Part shown: positions 15,381 to 23,738 of the stretch, one piece after another
Layout of the letters: every line of letters starts with the position of its first letter
How positions within the stretch are numbered: position 1 is the first letter of the stretch
Origin: Clostridiales bacterium UBA1758
Lineage (GTDB): Bacteria; Bacillota; Clostridia; Oscillospirales; UBA1758
Length of the DNA: 64,000 bases
Direction of reading: 5' to 3'
NCBI GenBank assembly: GCA_002315595.1
Contig: DCHG01000062.1
Coordinates: forward strand, 8,127 to 72,126
Made by a program: the position numbers and the translations under genes
The notes under the pieces: model-generated
What the model was told of the DNA's origin: nothing
The model's input: only the letters and a program-made list of their open reading frames with translations
Database searches by the model: none

Positions 15381-16198
15381 ATCATCACCAGGCAGGTGAG
15401 AACAAGCGCAGAGAAATCTTCTTTCGCGTTCTCTGCGGCTTCCAGCACCTCTTCCTCCGAAAGATTTTCACCGGTCATTCCTGCGGCGAGATTGGACACG
15501 AGCGAAAAGCCCAAGACCTCCATTTTCGCCTGCGAAGCCGCAACGACTTCGGGCACGGTGGACATTCCGACGGCATCTGCGCCGAGATAGCGCGCCGCAC
15601 GGATCTCCGCCGGGGTTTCATATTGAGGACCGGCAAAATACATATACACACCACGGTGCAGATCAACGCCGACGGTCGAAGCGGCGGCATAGGCGACATC
15701 GATCAATCTCGGTGTGTACGCACCAACCATATTCGGAAAACGCTCGCCGAAGCGTTCATCGTTTTCACCGGTCAGGGGCGAATTCGGCACGAGTTTGATA
15801 TGATCCTCGATGCACATAATATCGCCGCGTGAATAGTTCAAATTCACGCCACCCGCGGCATTGGTGATGAGCAGTGTTTCCGCCCCAAGCATCTTTGCAA
15901 CGCGAACAGGAGCCGCCGCATCAAGCATGGAATAGCCCTCGTAGCAATGAAATCTACCGTCCGCGATCATCACGCGTCTGCCTTCAAGTTCGCCGAAGAC
16001 AAATCTTCCGCGATGTGCGGGCGCGGTGCATACGGGAAAATTCGGAATATCCGCATAGTCAACGCAGATCGGATTTTCCACCTTTTCGGATAAGAAGCCA
16101 AGTCCGCTTCCGAGAATCAGTAGAATTTCGGGCGCAAAACCGCCGATTTTCGAACGAATTACAGCAGTTGCATTGCTGATTCTATCATATTCTTTCAT
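15377..16198 (-). CDS. punA: Purine nucleoside phosphorylase (trimeric type)
   Basis: This 273-residue enzyme cleaves inosine/guanosine-type nucleosides with phosphate in purine salvage. Motifs of the PNP-I family: LGSGLG (phosphate site), PAHRGRF, DGRFHCYEGY, TNAAGG, AGPQYETPAEIR and GMSTVPE. I set the start at the ATG 16198 (upstream AAGGAC); a longer frame to 16327 would add an unrelated basic tail. The final ATGA overlaps the mtaD start, so the two are translationally coupled. Confidence 0.95.
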   Translation of the reverse strand: MKEYDRISNATAVIRSKIGGFAPEILLILGSGLGFLSEKVENPICVDYADIPNFPVCTAPAHRGRFVFGELEGRRVMIADGRFHCYEGYSMLDAAAPVRVAKMLGAETLLITNAAGGVNLNYSRGDIMCIEDHIKLVPNSPLTGENDERFGERFPNMVGAYTPRLIDVAYAAASTVGVDLHRGVYMYFAGPQYETPAEIRAARYLGADAVGMSTVPEVVAASQAKMEVLGFSLVSNLAAGMTGENLSEEEVLEAAENAKEDFSALVLTCLVMI

Positions 16199-16214
16199 AT
16201 TCGTGTCCTTATTA

Positions 16215-16595
16215 TCAAAATTTATGTCCGCATACAGGACATTCCGTCGTACCGTAGGACAGTTGTTTTTTACAGATCGGGCAAACGATCTTCGTCTTGG
16301 CTTTTTCCTCACGGGAGCGTGCATCAATAAGTTTCTTTTTCAGCGTATCAAGTTCGGCGAAAACGCCGTCGATCGCGCCGGTATCGGCTTCTCCCGTGCT
16401 ATGTGCCGTATAAACAAGTCGGCCGAGTCGTGCATAGACCTCATTCATGCGGTTTTCGATCTCGAATATCTCAACCTTTGCCTTGGCGGAGTCAACCGCC
16501 GTTTCAATCTTTTTGCCTGCGCGTCCGGCATAGTCGGTTACGACGCCCGCGGTCTTCGTCACATAATCAAGAATTTCTTTGGTCTTGTCGTTCAT
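16215..16595 (-). CDS. Coiled-coil protein with C-terminal zinc ribbon
   Basis: This 126-residue protein is of unknown function. Residues about 5-95 are helical and charged, with likely amphipathic/coiled-coil character, and the C-terminus ends in CPICKKQLSYGTTECPVCG, a four-Cys zinc ribbon. Similar small proteins are common in Clostridia, mostly without assigned roles. The start has GGAGG 9 bases upstream. It lies between hemZ and punA in one unit with short gaps (25 and 16 bases). Confidence 0.8.
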   Translation of the reverse strand: MNDKTKEILDYVTKTAGVVTDYAGRAGKKIETAVDSAKAKVEIFEIENRMNEVYARLGRLVYTAHSTGEADTGAIDGVFAELDTLKKKLIDARSREEKAKTKIVCPICKKQLSYGTTECPVCGHKF

Positions 16596-16620
16596 TGGTA
16601 AATCCTCCGTTTCCGATCAG

Positions 16621-18105
16621 TTACTGTATGGAAAGATACATTTCTCTCACTTTTTCTTTATCCGTCGTGCATCGTTCGATGTTTTCGATGTATTCAAGCG
16701 GATATTTGTGGTTATTCAGGCGCGAAATAAATTTCGTTTCGGGGTGGACTAGTTTGGTCACGCCGCCTGCTCCAAACGATATTATGGTCGCAAGTTCTTC
16801 CATTATGATGATGTTGTAGGGCGATTCATGTCCCGAAAGGGAAAAACCCGTGTTTTCCAAGCCCAACGCCGTGTATTTTTGCCGATAGGTGTAATACGGC
16901 CGATATCCATTCCGATCAAGAATTCCTTCGGCTTTGAAAAGCATTCTTGCGACGTCCTTTTCTTCCGGCAACGGCATCGGGACGCCGTCTGCGTGAAAAT
17001 TCGATCCGCGTTTGATCGCAAGGTTGTGGATCGTGATATTTTCGGGCGCCAACGCAAGCACATCATTCACCGAACGAAGAAAACTTTTTTCCGTTTCACC
17101 GGGAAGTCCCGCGATGAGATCGGCATTGATCGAGTGGAAACCCACCCTTCTCGCCTCCGCCATCGCACGTGCGAAATCGCCCTCGGTGTACGGTCGCCCA
17201 ACCGCTTTCAGAATCTGCGGATTGGTCGATTGCGGATTGAGACTGATGCGATCCGCACCGCATCGGGCAATGGTTTCTATTTTCTCGGGCGTGATCGTGT
17301 CAAAGCGTCCCGCTTCGACCGTGTACTCCCAGAGATCGGATAGATCAAAACATCCGCTGAGCGTCGTCATCAACGAATCAAGTTGTTCGGCAGTGATCGA
17401 AGTCGGCGTTCCACCGCCGAAATACACTGCACGCACGCGAACGCCGGTACCCCGGAGGATCTTCGCCGTCCCTTCAATCTCCCGTTTGAGCGCATCCAGA
17501 TACGGATCGATCAAATGTCCCCACTTGTCAATGGATCCCGCCACAAACGAGCAATACGCGCAACGCGACGGACAAAACGGAATTCCCACATAAAGGGCAA
17601 CATCGCGTTTGTCGAGTTTTCGTTCGACCTCGATTCCCGCCCTTGCCGCGTCGATCATCAGTTTCCGTTTCGTTGCGGTGACATCAAATCTTTTTTTCAA
17701 TTGTTGCGAGGTCGCGACTTCATCCAAGCCCTCGGCAAGCATTTTTTCGGCGATCTTTGCCGGACGGATCCCGGTCAATGCACCCCATGGCGGTTGAATT
17801 CCCAAATTCTTTTTCACCGCGCGGTATAATGAGATGCGAAGGGCGTAGTCAACGGCTCGCTTTTGTGCAATTTCATCGCCGTCCGCAGGACGCTCCGTAC
17901 GCCCCGTCGCCTCGGCATACACGCCGTGATACCACATTTTTGTGGTGGCGATCACAGTGTGCGGCGCAACGTGCAGGCAGGATTCAGCACGATCCCCGTC
18001 GGGCGGAAGTTCATCGACGAATTCGAATTCTTCGCCCGAAATCAACGACAGAGCAAGTTGTTCGACGGCATATCTGCGGTCGTGCCCCGTCATGTGCATT
18101 TTCAT
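16621..18105 (-). CDS. hemZ: HemZ-like radical SAM coproporphyrinogen dehydrogenase
   Basis: This 494-residue protein belongs to the HemN/HemW radical SAM superfamily. The [4Fe-4S] motif CPSRCAYCSF gives Cys178, Cys182 and Cys185, followed by YFGGGTPTS (SAM site) and GLPGETEKS. The N-terminal extension of about 165 residues with PWGALTGIRP is typical of the HemZ subgroup of Firmicutes. It may oxidise coproporphyrinogen III without oxygen, although HemW-like haem-chaperone activity cannot be excluded. The ATG at 18105 overlaps the preceding stop (ATGA), which fixes the start. Confidence 0.88.
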   Translation of the reverse strand: MKMHMTGHDRRYAVEQLALSLISGEEFEFVDELPPDGDRAESCLHVAPHTVIATTKMWYHGVYAEATGRTERPADGDEIAQKRAVDYALRISLYRAVKKNLGIQPPWGALTGIRPAKIAEKMLAEGLDEVATSQQLKKRFDVTATKRKLMIDAARAGIEVERKLDKRDVALYVGIPFCPSRCAYCSFVAGSIDKWGHLIDPYLDALKREIEGTAKILRGTGVRVRAVYFGGGTPTSITAEQLDSLMTTLSGCFDLSDLWEYTVEAGRFDTITPEKIETIARCGADRISLNPQSTNPQILKAVGRPYTEGDFARAMAEARRVGFHSINADLIAGLPGETEKSFLRSVNDVLALAPENITIHNLAIKRGSNFHADGVPMPLPEEKDVARMLFKAEGILDRNGYRPYYTYRQKYTALGLENTGFSLSGHESPYNIIIMEELATIISFGAGGVTKLVHPETKFISRLNNHKYPLEYIENIERCTTDKEKVREMYLSIQ

Positions 18106-18728
18106 AACTGTTTCCCCACGATAAACGGATTGGAAAGGCGTTCTTCGCCAAGTGTCGTAACGGGACCGTGTCCGGGATAGATCGTCCAATCCCTATCAAG
18201 TTCGGCTATTCCCTGCACCGTACGAAGAAGCGTCATCATTTCACCACCGGGCAGATCGGTGCGTCCAACAGTCCCCGGAAGCAGGGTGTCGCCTGAAAAC
18301 ATCACATCCCGGAAAAAAGCACAGATTGCGCCCACGGTATGCCCCGGCGTGTGTCGGAATTCAATCTCGCCCCCGGCAAACGGAATTCGATCGCCGTCAT
18401 CGACGACGATATCTTCCCAAATCGGCAAAGCGGGCTCTACATAAGTACGAAGCGGGCCCGAAAGCGCGGCGTCGTGTAGATACGGCACTTCAAGTCGACC
18501 GACGACGATTTTGGCGCCGGTTTTCTTTGCGACACAGTTGACGGCAAGCACATGATCAAAATGAGAATGTGTCAGGATGATGTATCGTGCCTTTGCGCCG
18601 GTTTTCATCAATTCCGCAAGAATTCGAAGTGGCTCATCGCCCGGATCAACAATCACGGCTTCCGCCCCTTCGGAGAGAATATAGCAGTTTTCGTCGCAGA
18701 TGCCGACGGTGATTTTTGTAATATTCAT
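18102..18728 (-). CDS. MBL-fold hydrolase, glyoxalase II-like
   Basis: This 208-residue protein has the THSHFDH metal site, an HTPGHTVG motif, FSGDTLLPGTVGRTD and a C-terminal YPGHGPVTTLGEE, all typical of glyoxalase II-like hydrolases (YqgX/GloB-type). These split thioesters or related bonds; the substrate is unknown. Conserved in Clostridia between dtd and hemZ, as here. The upstream gap to dtd is 10 bases. Confidence 0.9.
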   Translation of the reverse strand: MNITKITVGICDENCYILSEGAEAVIVDPGDEPLRILAELMKTGAKARYIILTHSHFDHVLAVNCVAKKTGAKIVVGRLEVPYLHDAALSGPLRTYVEPALPIWEDIVVDDGDRIPFAGGEIEFRHTPGHTVGAICAFFRDVMFSGDTLLPGTVGRTDLPGGEMMTLLRTVQGIAELDRDWTIYPGHGPVTTLGEERLSNPFIVGKQL

Positions 18729-18738
18729 ACCATTCTCC

Positions 18739-19185
18739 TTATGCCAGTTCCGTCGAGTCGATGACGAACGTCACCGGTCCGTCGTTTTCGGATGTGACAA
18801 GCATATCCGCGCCGAAAACGCCCATGCCGACCGAAAGCCCTGTTTCGGCGCAGGCGGCACAAAATTTTTCAAACAGTTTCTTTGCTTCCTCCGGGCGTTC
18901 GGATGTGTCAAAACTTGGCCGTCTGCCATGGCGGCAATTCGCCGCAACGGTGAAATTCGGCACAATGACCATACCCTTTCCCGCCTCTGTGCAGGAAAGA
19001 TTCATCTTTCCCGCATCGTCGCTGAAAATGCGAAGTCCGCAGATCTTCGCGGAAAGTTTCTGCACATCGCTTTCGCCGTCACCCTTTGCAACGCCGAGTA
19101 AAACGAGAAGTCCGCTATCTTCCGCCACTCTTTTTCCGTCGATGTCAACCGATGCGGATTTAACCCTTGTGACAACCGCTTTCAT
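18739..19185 (-). CDS. dtd: D-aminoacyl-tRNA deacylase
   Basis: This 148-residue enzyme removes D-amino acids (and Gly from tRNA-Ala) from charged tRNAs. The fold is shown by MKAVVTRVKSASVDIDG, LLVLLGVAKGD, HGRRPSF and the Gly-cisPro loop NDGPVTFV. The usual SQFTL catalytic loop reads PNFTV: the Thr is kept while the Ser-Gln pair is Pro-Asn, a noticeable change that may alter activity. The ATG overlaps the rel stop by one base (TGATG). Confidence 0.93.
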   Translation of the reverse strand: MKAVVTRVKSASVDIDGKRVAEDSGLLVLLGVAKGDGESDVQKLSAKICGLRIFSDDAGKMNLSCTEAGKGMVIVPNFTVAANCRHGRRPSFDTSERPEEAKKLFEKFCAACAETGLSVGMGVFGADMLVTSENDGPVTFVIDSTELA

Positions 19186-21368
19186 CAGTTCGCACTCCTT
19201 CGCACATCAAGCACGCCCGAAACGGCACGCATCTTGTTCATAATGATATCCAATTGATCCGCGCCCGCTACCTCAAGCGTCATATTGACAACGGCATAGC
19301 CGTCGCCGAGTTCACGCGCACTGACAGCGGAAACGAGGACTTTCATATTGGTCGTTACATTGACCGTATCGACCAGCAGACCGACGCGGTTTTTTGCGGT
19401 GATCTGCAACGACATCTGATATTTTTCGGTGAGCGTTTCCGCCCAGTGTACCTTCACCCAGCGTGCGCGTTCTTCCTGCGATTCACTGTCGAGAGTGGCG
19501 TTTTTACAGTCGCGTCTGTGAATGGACACACCATAGCCGCGGGTGATATAACCCACGATTTCGTCACCCGGGATCGGGGAACAGCAGCGCGCAAATTTGA
19601 CCAGGCAATCGCCGTCCACGCCTTCGACAATAACGCCGGAGGACGCCTTGATCTGTTTTTTGGGGATCGCAATGCGCTCAATGACTTCCTGATCGGCCTT
19701 TTCGCCTGCCTCCTTGGAAACATGCGTCAATTCTTCACGAATTCGGTTGAGGACACGCCCCGTGGTGACGCCGCCATAACCAATACCCGCATACATTTCT
19801 TCGATGGAACTGAATGAAAGTTTCCGCAATACCTGCGGGCACACATCTTCACGCAAAAAATCCGTCATCGGGATCTTTGCCCGTTTCAGTTCACGTTCAA
19901 ACATTTCGCGTCCTTCCGCGATATTTTCGTCCCGACGCTCCTTTTTGAACCACTGTTTGATCTTGTTGCGTGCCTGACCGGTCTTTGCCATAGTCAGCCA
20001 TCCGCGCTTCGGGCCGGTATTGACTCCTCCCGTGATAACCTCGACAATTTCACCGTTTTGCAGGGAATAGTCCAACGGAACGATGCGTCCGTTGATCTTT
20101 GCACCTGTCATACGGTTGCCGACGGCGGAGTGGATCGAATAAGCAAAGTCGATCGGCGTCGCCCCTGACGGCAGATTGATGACATCACCCTTCGGGGTGA
20201 AAACATAGACTTCGTCGCTGAACAGGTCGACTTTCAGGCGGGAAATAAAGTCCTCCGCCTCGGTATCCTGACCGTTTTCAAGAAGTTGACGGATCCACGC
20301 AAGTTCTTCTTCCCCGCCGTTTCCGACAACACCGCTTTTGTATTTCCAATGCGCTGCAATACCATATTCGGCAATGCGGTGCATTTCCCTTGTTCGAATT
20401 TGTACCTCGAACGGTACGCCTTCACGCCCGATGACCGTCGTGTGAAGCGACTGATACATATTCGGCTTCGGGGTGCTGATATAATCCTTAAATCTGCCCG
20501 GAATCGGCTTATACATATCGTGAATGAAGCCGAGAACATTATAGCAGTCCGCCACCGAGTCAACGATAACGCGCATGGCATAGAGGTCATAGACCTCGTC
20601 GATCGTTTTGTGCTGAGTGTACATTTTGCGGTAGATACTGTAAATATGCTTGACTCTGCCGTGGACTTCGGCGGAAATGCCAACCTCCGCAAGACGATCC
20701 GCCATACGGGACTGAATTTGGTTGATGAATTCTTCCCGTTCGTCCTTTCGTATCTGCAATTCCTGCATAATATCCTCATAACCCACCGGGTCGAGAATGC
20801 GAAGCGAGATGTCTTCCAGTTCCCATTTGACCTTCTGCATACCGAGTCGGTGTGCGATCGGCGCATAAACTTCCATGGTTTCAAGGGCTTTATCACGCTG
20901 TTTACTGTCGCGCTGGAAGTCGATGGTGCGCATATTGTGCAGTCGGTCGGCGATCTTGATCAGGATGACACGGATATCCTTGCTCATCGCCATGAGCATT
21001 TTGCGCAGGTTTTCGACCTGTTGCTCCGCCTTGCTTGTATAGGGGACACGCGTCAACTTGGTGACGCCGTCGACCATTTCGGCGACACTTTGACCGAAAT
21101 CATCCTTGATCGCATCAAATCCGTATTCGGTATCCTCAATGCAGTCGTGCAGCAATGCGGCGATGATCGAATCGGCGTCCAAGCCCATATCGACCACGAT
21201 ATGAGCGACCTCAATCGGGTGCGTGATGTAGGGCGATCCGTCAAGTCTTTTTTGTTTTTCGTGTGCCTTCGTCGCAAGATCCAACGCCTGTTTGATCCTC
21301 GTCCGATCGGATTCGGATAGATACGAAAGGCGCGTCATCAATACCGAGGCGCGTTCCAGTTCAACCAT
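19185..21368 (-). CDS. rel: RelA/SpoT-family (p)ppGpp synthetase/hydrolase
   Basis: This 727-residue bifunctional RSH protein controls the stringent response. Domains in order: HD hydrolase (ITHP, LLHDCIEDT near 74-80), synthetase (RVKHIYSIYRKM, RFKDYISTPKPNMYQSLHTTV), TGS (VYVFTPKGDVINLPSGATPIDFAY), helical and CC domains (FARCCSPIPGDEIVGYITRG) and a C-terminal ACT. Intact HD residues suggest it can also degrade ppGpp. The ATG at 21368 has GAGGG upstream. recJ ends 19 bases before; dtd follows with overlap, a common clostridial string. Confidence 0.96.
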   Translation of the reverse strand: MVELERASVLMTRLSYLSESDRTRIKQALDLATKAHEKQKRLDGSPYITHPIEVAHIVVDMGLDADSIIAALLHDCIEDTEYGFDAIKDDFGQSVAEMVDGVTKLTRVPYTSKAEQQVENLRKMLMAMSKDIRVILIKIADRLHNMRTIDFQRDSKQRDKALETMEVYAPIAHRLGMQKVKWELEDISLRILDPVGYEDIMQELQIRKDEREEFINQIQSRMADRLAEVGISAEVHGRVKHIYSIYRKMYTQHKTIDEVYDLYAMRVIVDSVADCYNVLGFIHDMYKPIPGRFKDYISTPKPNMYQSLHTTVIGREGVPFEVQIRTREMHRIAEYGIAAHWKYKSGVVGNGGEEELAWIRQLLENGQDTEAEDFISRLKVDLFSDEVYVFTPKGDVINLPSGATPIDFAYSIHSAVGNRMTGAKINGRIVPLDYSLQNGEIVEVITGGVNTGPKRGWLTMAKTGQARNKIKQWFKKERRDENIAEGREMFERELKRAKIPMTDFLREDVCPQVLRKLSFSSIEEMYAGIGYGGVTTGRVLNRIREELTHVSKEAGEKADQEVIERIAIPKKQIKASSGVIVEGVDGDCLVKFARCCSPIPGDEIVGYITRGYGVSIHRRDCKNATLDSESQEERARWVKVHWAETLTEKYQMSLQITAKNRVGLLVDTVNVTTNMKVLVSAVSARELGDGYAVVNMTLEVAGADQLDIIMNKMRAVSGVLDVRRSAN

Positions 21369-21387
21369 TTTACTACCCTCTTTTCGC

Positions 21388-23436
21388 TCACTGTGCAATC
21401 CCGTTCAATCTGCGGTAGACCGCGGAATGATTCAGTTCAACACGGTGATTGCCCGCCACACGGTAAAAATTGCCGCGTCGCGTCAGAAGCGCAAGTTCCG
21501 TAAAGATCGCAAGGCTCGCCGCCGTCTGACCGGCATTCAGTCTGCCCTGCTGATCGGATATTTGCAAATATGTCAAACGCGGATCGATTTCCACATAATC
21601 GTCCGTCGCGCGTGATTTTACCCAATTCCACACCAACGCAAGTTGCTCGCGTCCCGGTATGATTGCCCCGATCGGTTCACCTCCGTTTTGAAACTTCTTC
21701 CACGCGTCAATTTCGTGCCCCGTCTTTTCGCGTTCAGCGCGACACGGACGCACATCCTTGACAAGAAGTTGTACCGATGTTTCATCTCGGAAGGTGTTCA
21801 GATCAAGCGTCGCCGCAACATCGACTCCCGCCCCGTTTGCAAACGGAAACTCCGTGATCGGCTGACCGAACATCACGCAGCCGAGGTCGCGTCCGCCGCA
21901 ACGAAGGGTGAATTTGATATGGTGACCGTCGCTGATGGACTGAATATTGATGATCGTTGCGTTTTCAATGGCAAAGATCGGCTTCGTATTTCCCGTACCG
22001 TGCGGTTCGAGAACATACAGACCGTAAACGTTTTCGTAAGTGGCAAGTTTTGCGTCAATCACCGCGTCAACGTCGATCGACGGGGAAAGATCCCGCCCGC
22101 AAAGTTGCTTTTCCACCGCGGCATTGAGGCGATCTCGGAATTCGTCGATACGGTCGGTGCGAAGCGTCAGTCCCGCCGCCAGTTCGTGTCCACCGAAGCG
22201 TTCAAGGACATCGGTGCAGGATTCAAGCGCATCAAACAAATTCACACCCGGCACACTGCGTCCCGAGCCCTTTGCATACTCCCCGTCAACGGATACGAGA
22301 ATGGTCGGACGGTAAAGCCGTTCGCAGATACGCGATGCGACGATCCCCATCACACCGTGGTGCCAGCCTTCGTGCGCAAGCACCGCGACATTCTGCTTGT
22401 CGGGGTTATACTGCGTTTCCATCTCCGTCATTGCCTCGGAGTACACAACGCCGTCGGTCGCCTGACGCTCACGGTTGTGTTCGTACAATTCCGCGGCACG
22501 CCGTTCGGCGACGGCATTGGACTCGGTCAAAAACAATTCGACCGCACCCATGGCGTTGCCGAGTCGGCCGAGTGCATTGATGCGGGGGGCGATGACAAAT
22601 CCGACGGTCTGTGCCGTGACGGGTTTGTTGTCCGCGCCCGCACTGCGAAGAAGTGCGCGCAAACCGGGGTTTTTCGACACCGCAAGACGGCGAAGTCCGT
22701 GAAATACGATCACGCGGTTTTCATCCGTCATCTGCATCACATCGGCAATGGTGCCCATCGCCGCAAGATAGAGATACTTTTCAATCATTTCGGCGCGTCT
22801 TGCAGGTCCCGCAAGCGCACAGACCAGTTTGAACACCGCACCGACGCCCGCAAGTTCCGCAAAGGGATATTTCGAGCCTTCGCGGTGCGCGTCTATGACC
22901 GCAACGGCATTCGGTAGTTCCCCACGGCACATATGGTGGTCGCATACAATGACCTCCATCCCGCAGGAACGTGCAAATTCGGTTTCATCCACGGCGGTGA
23001 TTCCGCAGTCAACGGTGATGATGAGTTTCGTCCCGTTTTCGGCGAGCATCGTCAGTGCCGCGGTATTCAAGCCGTAGCCTTCATTCAGCCGATCGGGAAT
23101 ATAATACCCGACATTTGCGCCCTCATTTTGCAAAAAATCGACCAAAACGACCGTCGAAGTGACGCCATCCACATCATAATCGCCGAAAATCGTGATTTTT
23201 TCATTGTTTTTGATTGCCAAACGGATCCGTTCGATAGCCTTATCCATGTCATCGAGTAAAAGCGGATCATACAGCCCGTCCAGTTCGCAACGCAAAAATT
23301 CTTTCGCTTTTTCCGCATTTCCGATCCCACGCGCGCAGAGCGCAATGGCGGAAAGTTCGGAAATCTTCAATTTTTCCGCAAGCGACTTCGCCGCGACCTC
23401 ATCATAGGTCCCGACGTTCCATTGCTTAAATATCAT
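21388..23436 (-). CDS. recJ: Single-strand DNA 5'-3' exonuclease RecJ
   Basis: This 682-residue protein carries the DHH phosphoesterase motifs DYDVDG (86-91), TVDCGI, DHH (166-168) and AAMGTIADVM, then the DHHA1 domain with GSGRSVPGVNLFDAL and GGHELAAGL, and an OB-like region. It degrades single-stranded DNA in recombination and repair. After residue about 570 there is an extra C-terminal region of about 110 residues. It is the first gene of the long minus-strand unit. Its promoter should lie in 23437-23600, which has AT-rich stretches but no match I trust. Confidence 0.93.
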   Translation of the reverse strand: MIFKQWNVGTYDEVAAKSLAEKLKISELSAIALCARGIGNAEKAKEFLRCELDGLYDPLLLDDMDKAIERIRLAIKNNEKITIFGDYDVDGVTSTVVLVDFLQNEGANVGYYIPDRLNEGYGLNTAALTMLAENGTKLIITVDCGITAVDETEFARSCGMEVIVCDHHMCRGELPNAVAVIDAHREGSKYPFAELAGVGAVFKLVCALAGPARRAEMIEKYLYLAAMGTIADVMQMTDENRVIVFHGLRRLAVSKNPGLRALLRSAGADNKPVTAQTVGFVIAPRINALGRLGNAMGAVELFLTESNAVAERRAAELYEHNRERQATDGVVYSEAMTEMETQYNPDKQNVAVLAHEGWHHGVMGIVASRICERLYRPTILVSVDGEYAKGSGRSVPGVNLFDALESCTDVLERFGGHELAAGLTLRTDRIDEFRDRLNAAVEKQLCGRDLSPSIDVDAVIDAKLATYENVYGLYVLEPHGTGNTKPIFAIENATIINIQSISDGHHIKFTLRCGGRDLGCVMFGQPITEFPFANGAGVDVAATLDLNTFRDETSVQLLVKDVRPCRAEREKTGHEIDAWKKFQNGGEPIGAIIPGREQLALVWNWVKSRATDDYVEIDPRLTYLQISDQQGRLNAGQTAASLAIFTELALLTRRGNFYRVAGNHRVELNHSAVYRRLNGIAQ

Positions 23437-23738
23437 GATTTAACTCCGTAATTTTTAATAATTTATTATAACTCATTTTCCGCAAAGTCGCAATAACGAA
23501 TTACAGATTATATAATAAAAGCGAAAAAAATACCTTTTCGCCAAAGGAAAAACCGCCAAAGTCGACTCATTTTGTCCCTTCTGACGATTTTTACGCGGAA
23601 ACGGATTTTTTCTTTACAATTTCGCCGAAATATTGTATAATCATACAAATGTCTTTTTTGGCATTTATCGGAACGGCGTTCGTTTCGAGTGTAGTATGGT
23701 ATTCCGCATAGCAAATTTTAGAAGGATGGTAGTTTCAA
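23437..23738. other. Divergent intergenic region between recJ and the SSS symporter gene
   Basis: About 300 bases without a gene. It contains a clear plus-strand promoter (23613-23641), an AT-rich stretch near 23507-23520 that may serve recJ, and a 7-base-pair hairpin GCGAAAA/TTTTCGC at 23521-23541. The leader of about 90 bases before the symporter gene shows no riboswitch that I recognise. Confidence 0.6.
23613..23641 (+). promoter_or_regulatory. Promoter of the symporter-iorAB-paaK unit
   Basis: TTTACA (23613-23618) and a perfect TATAAT (23636-23641) with a 17-base spacer. It lies about 98 bases upstream of the start at 23739. Confidence 0.75.
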
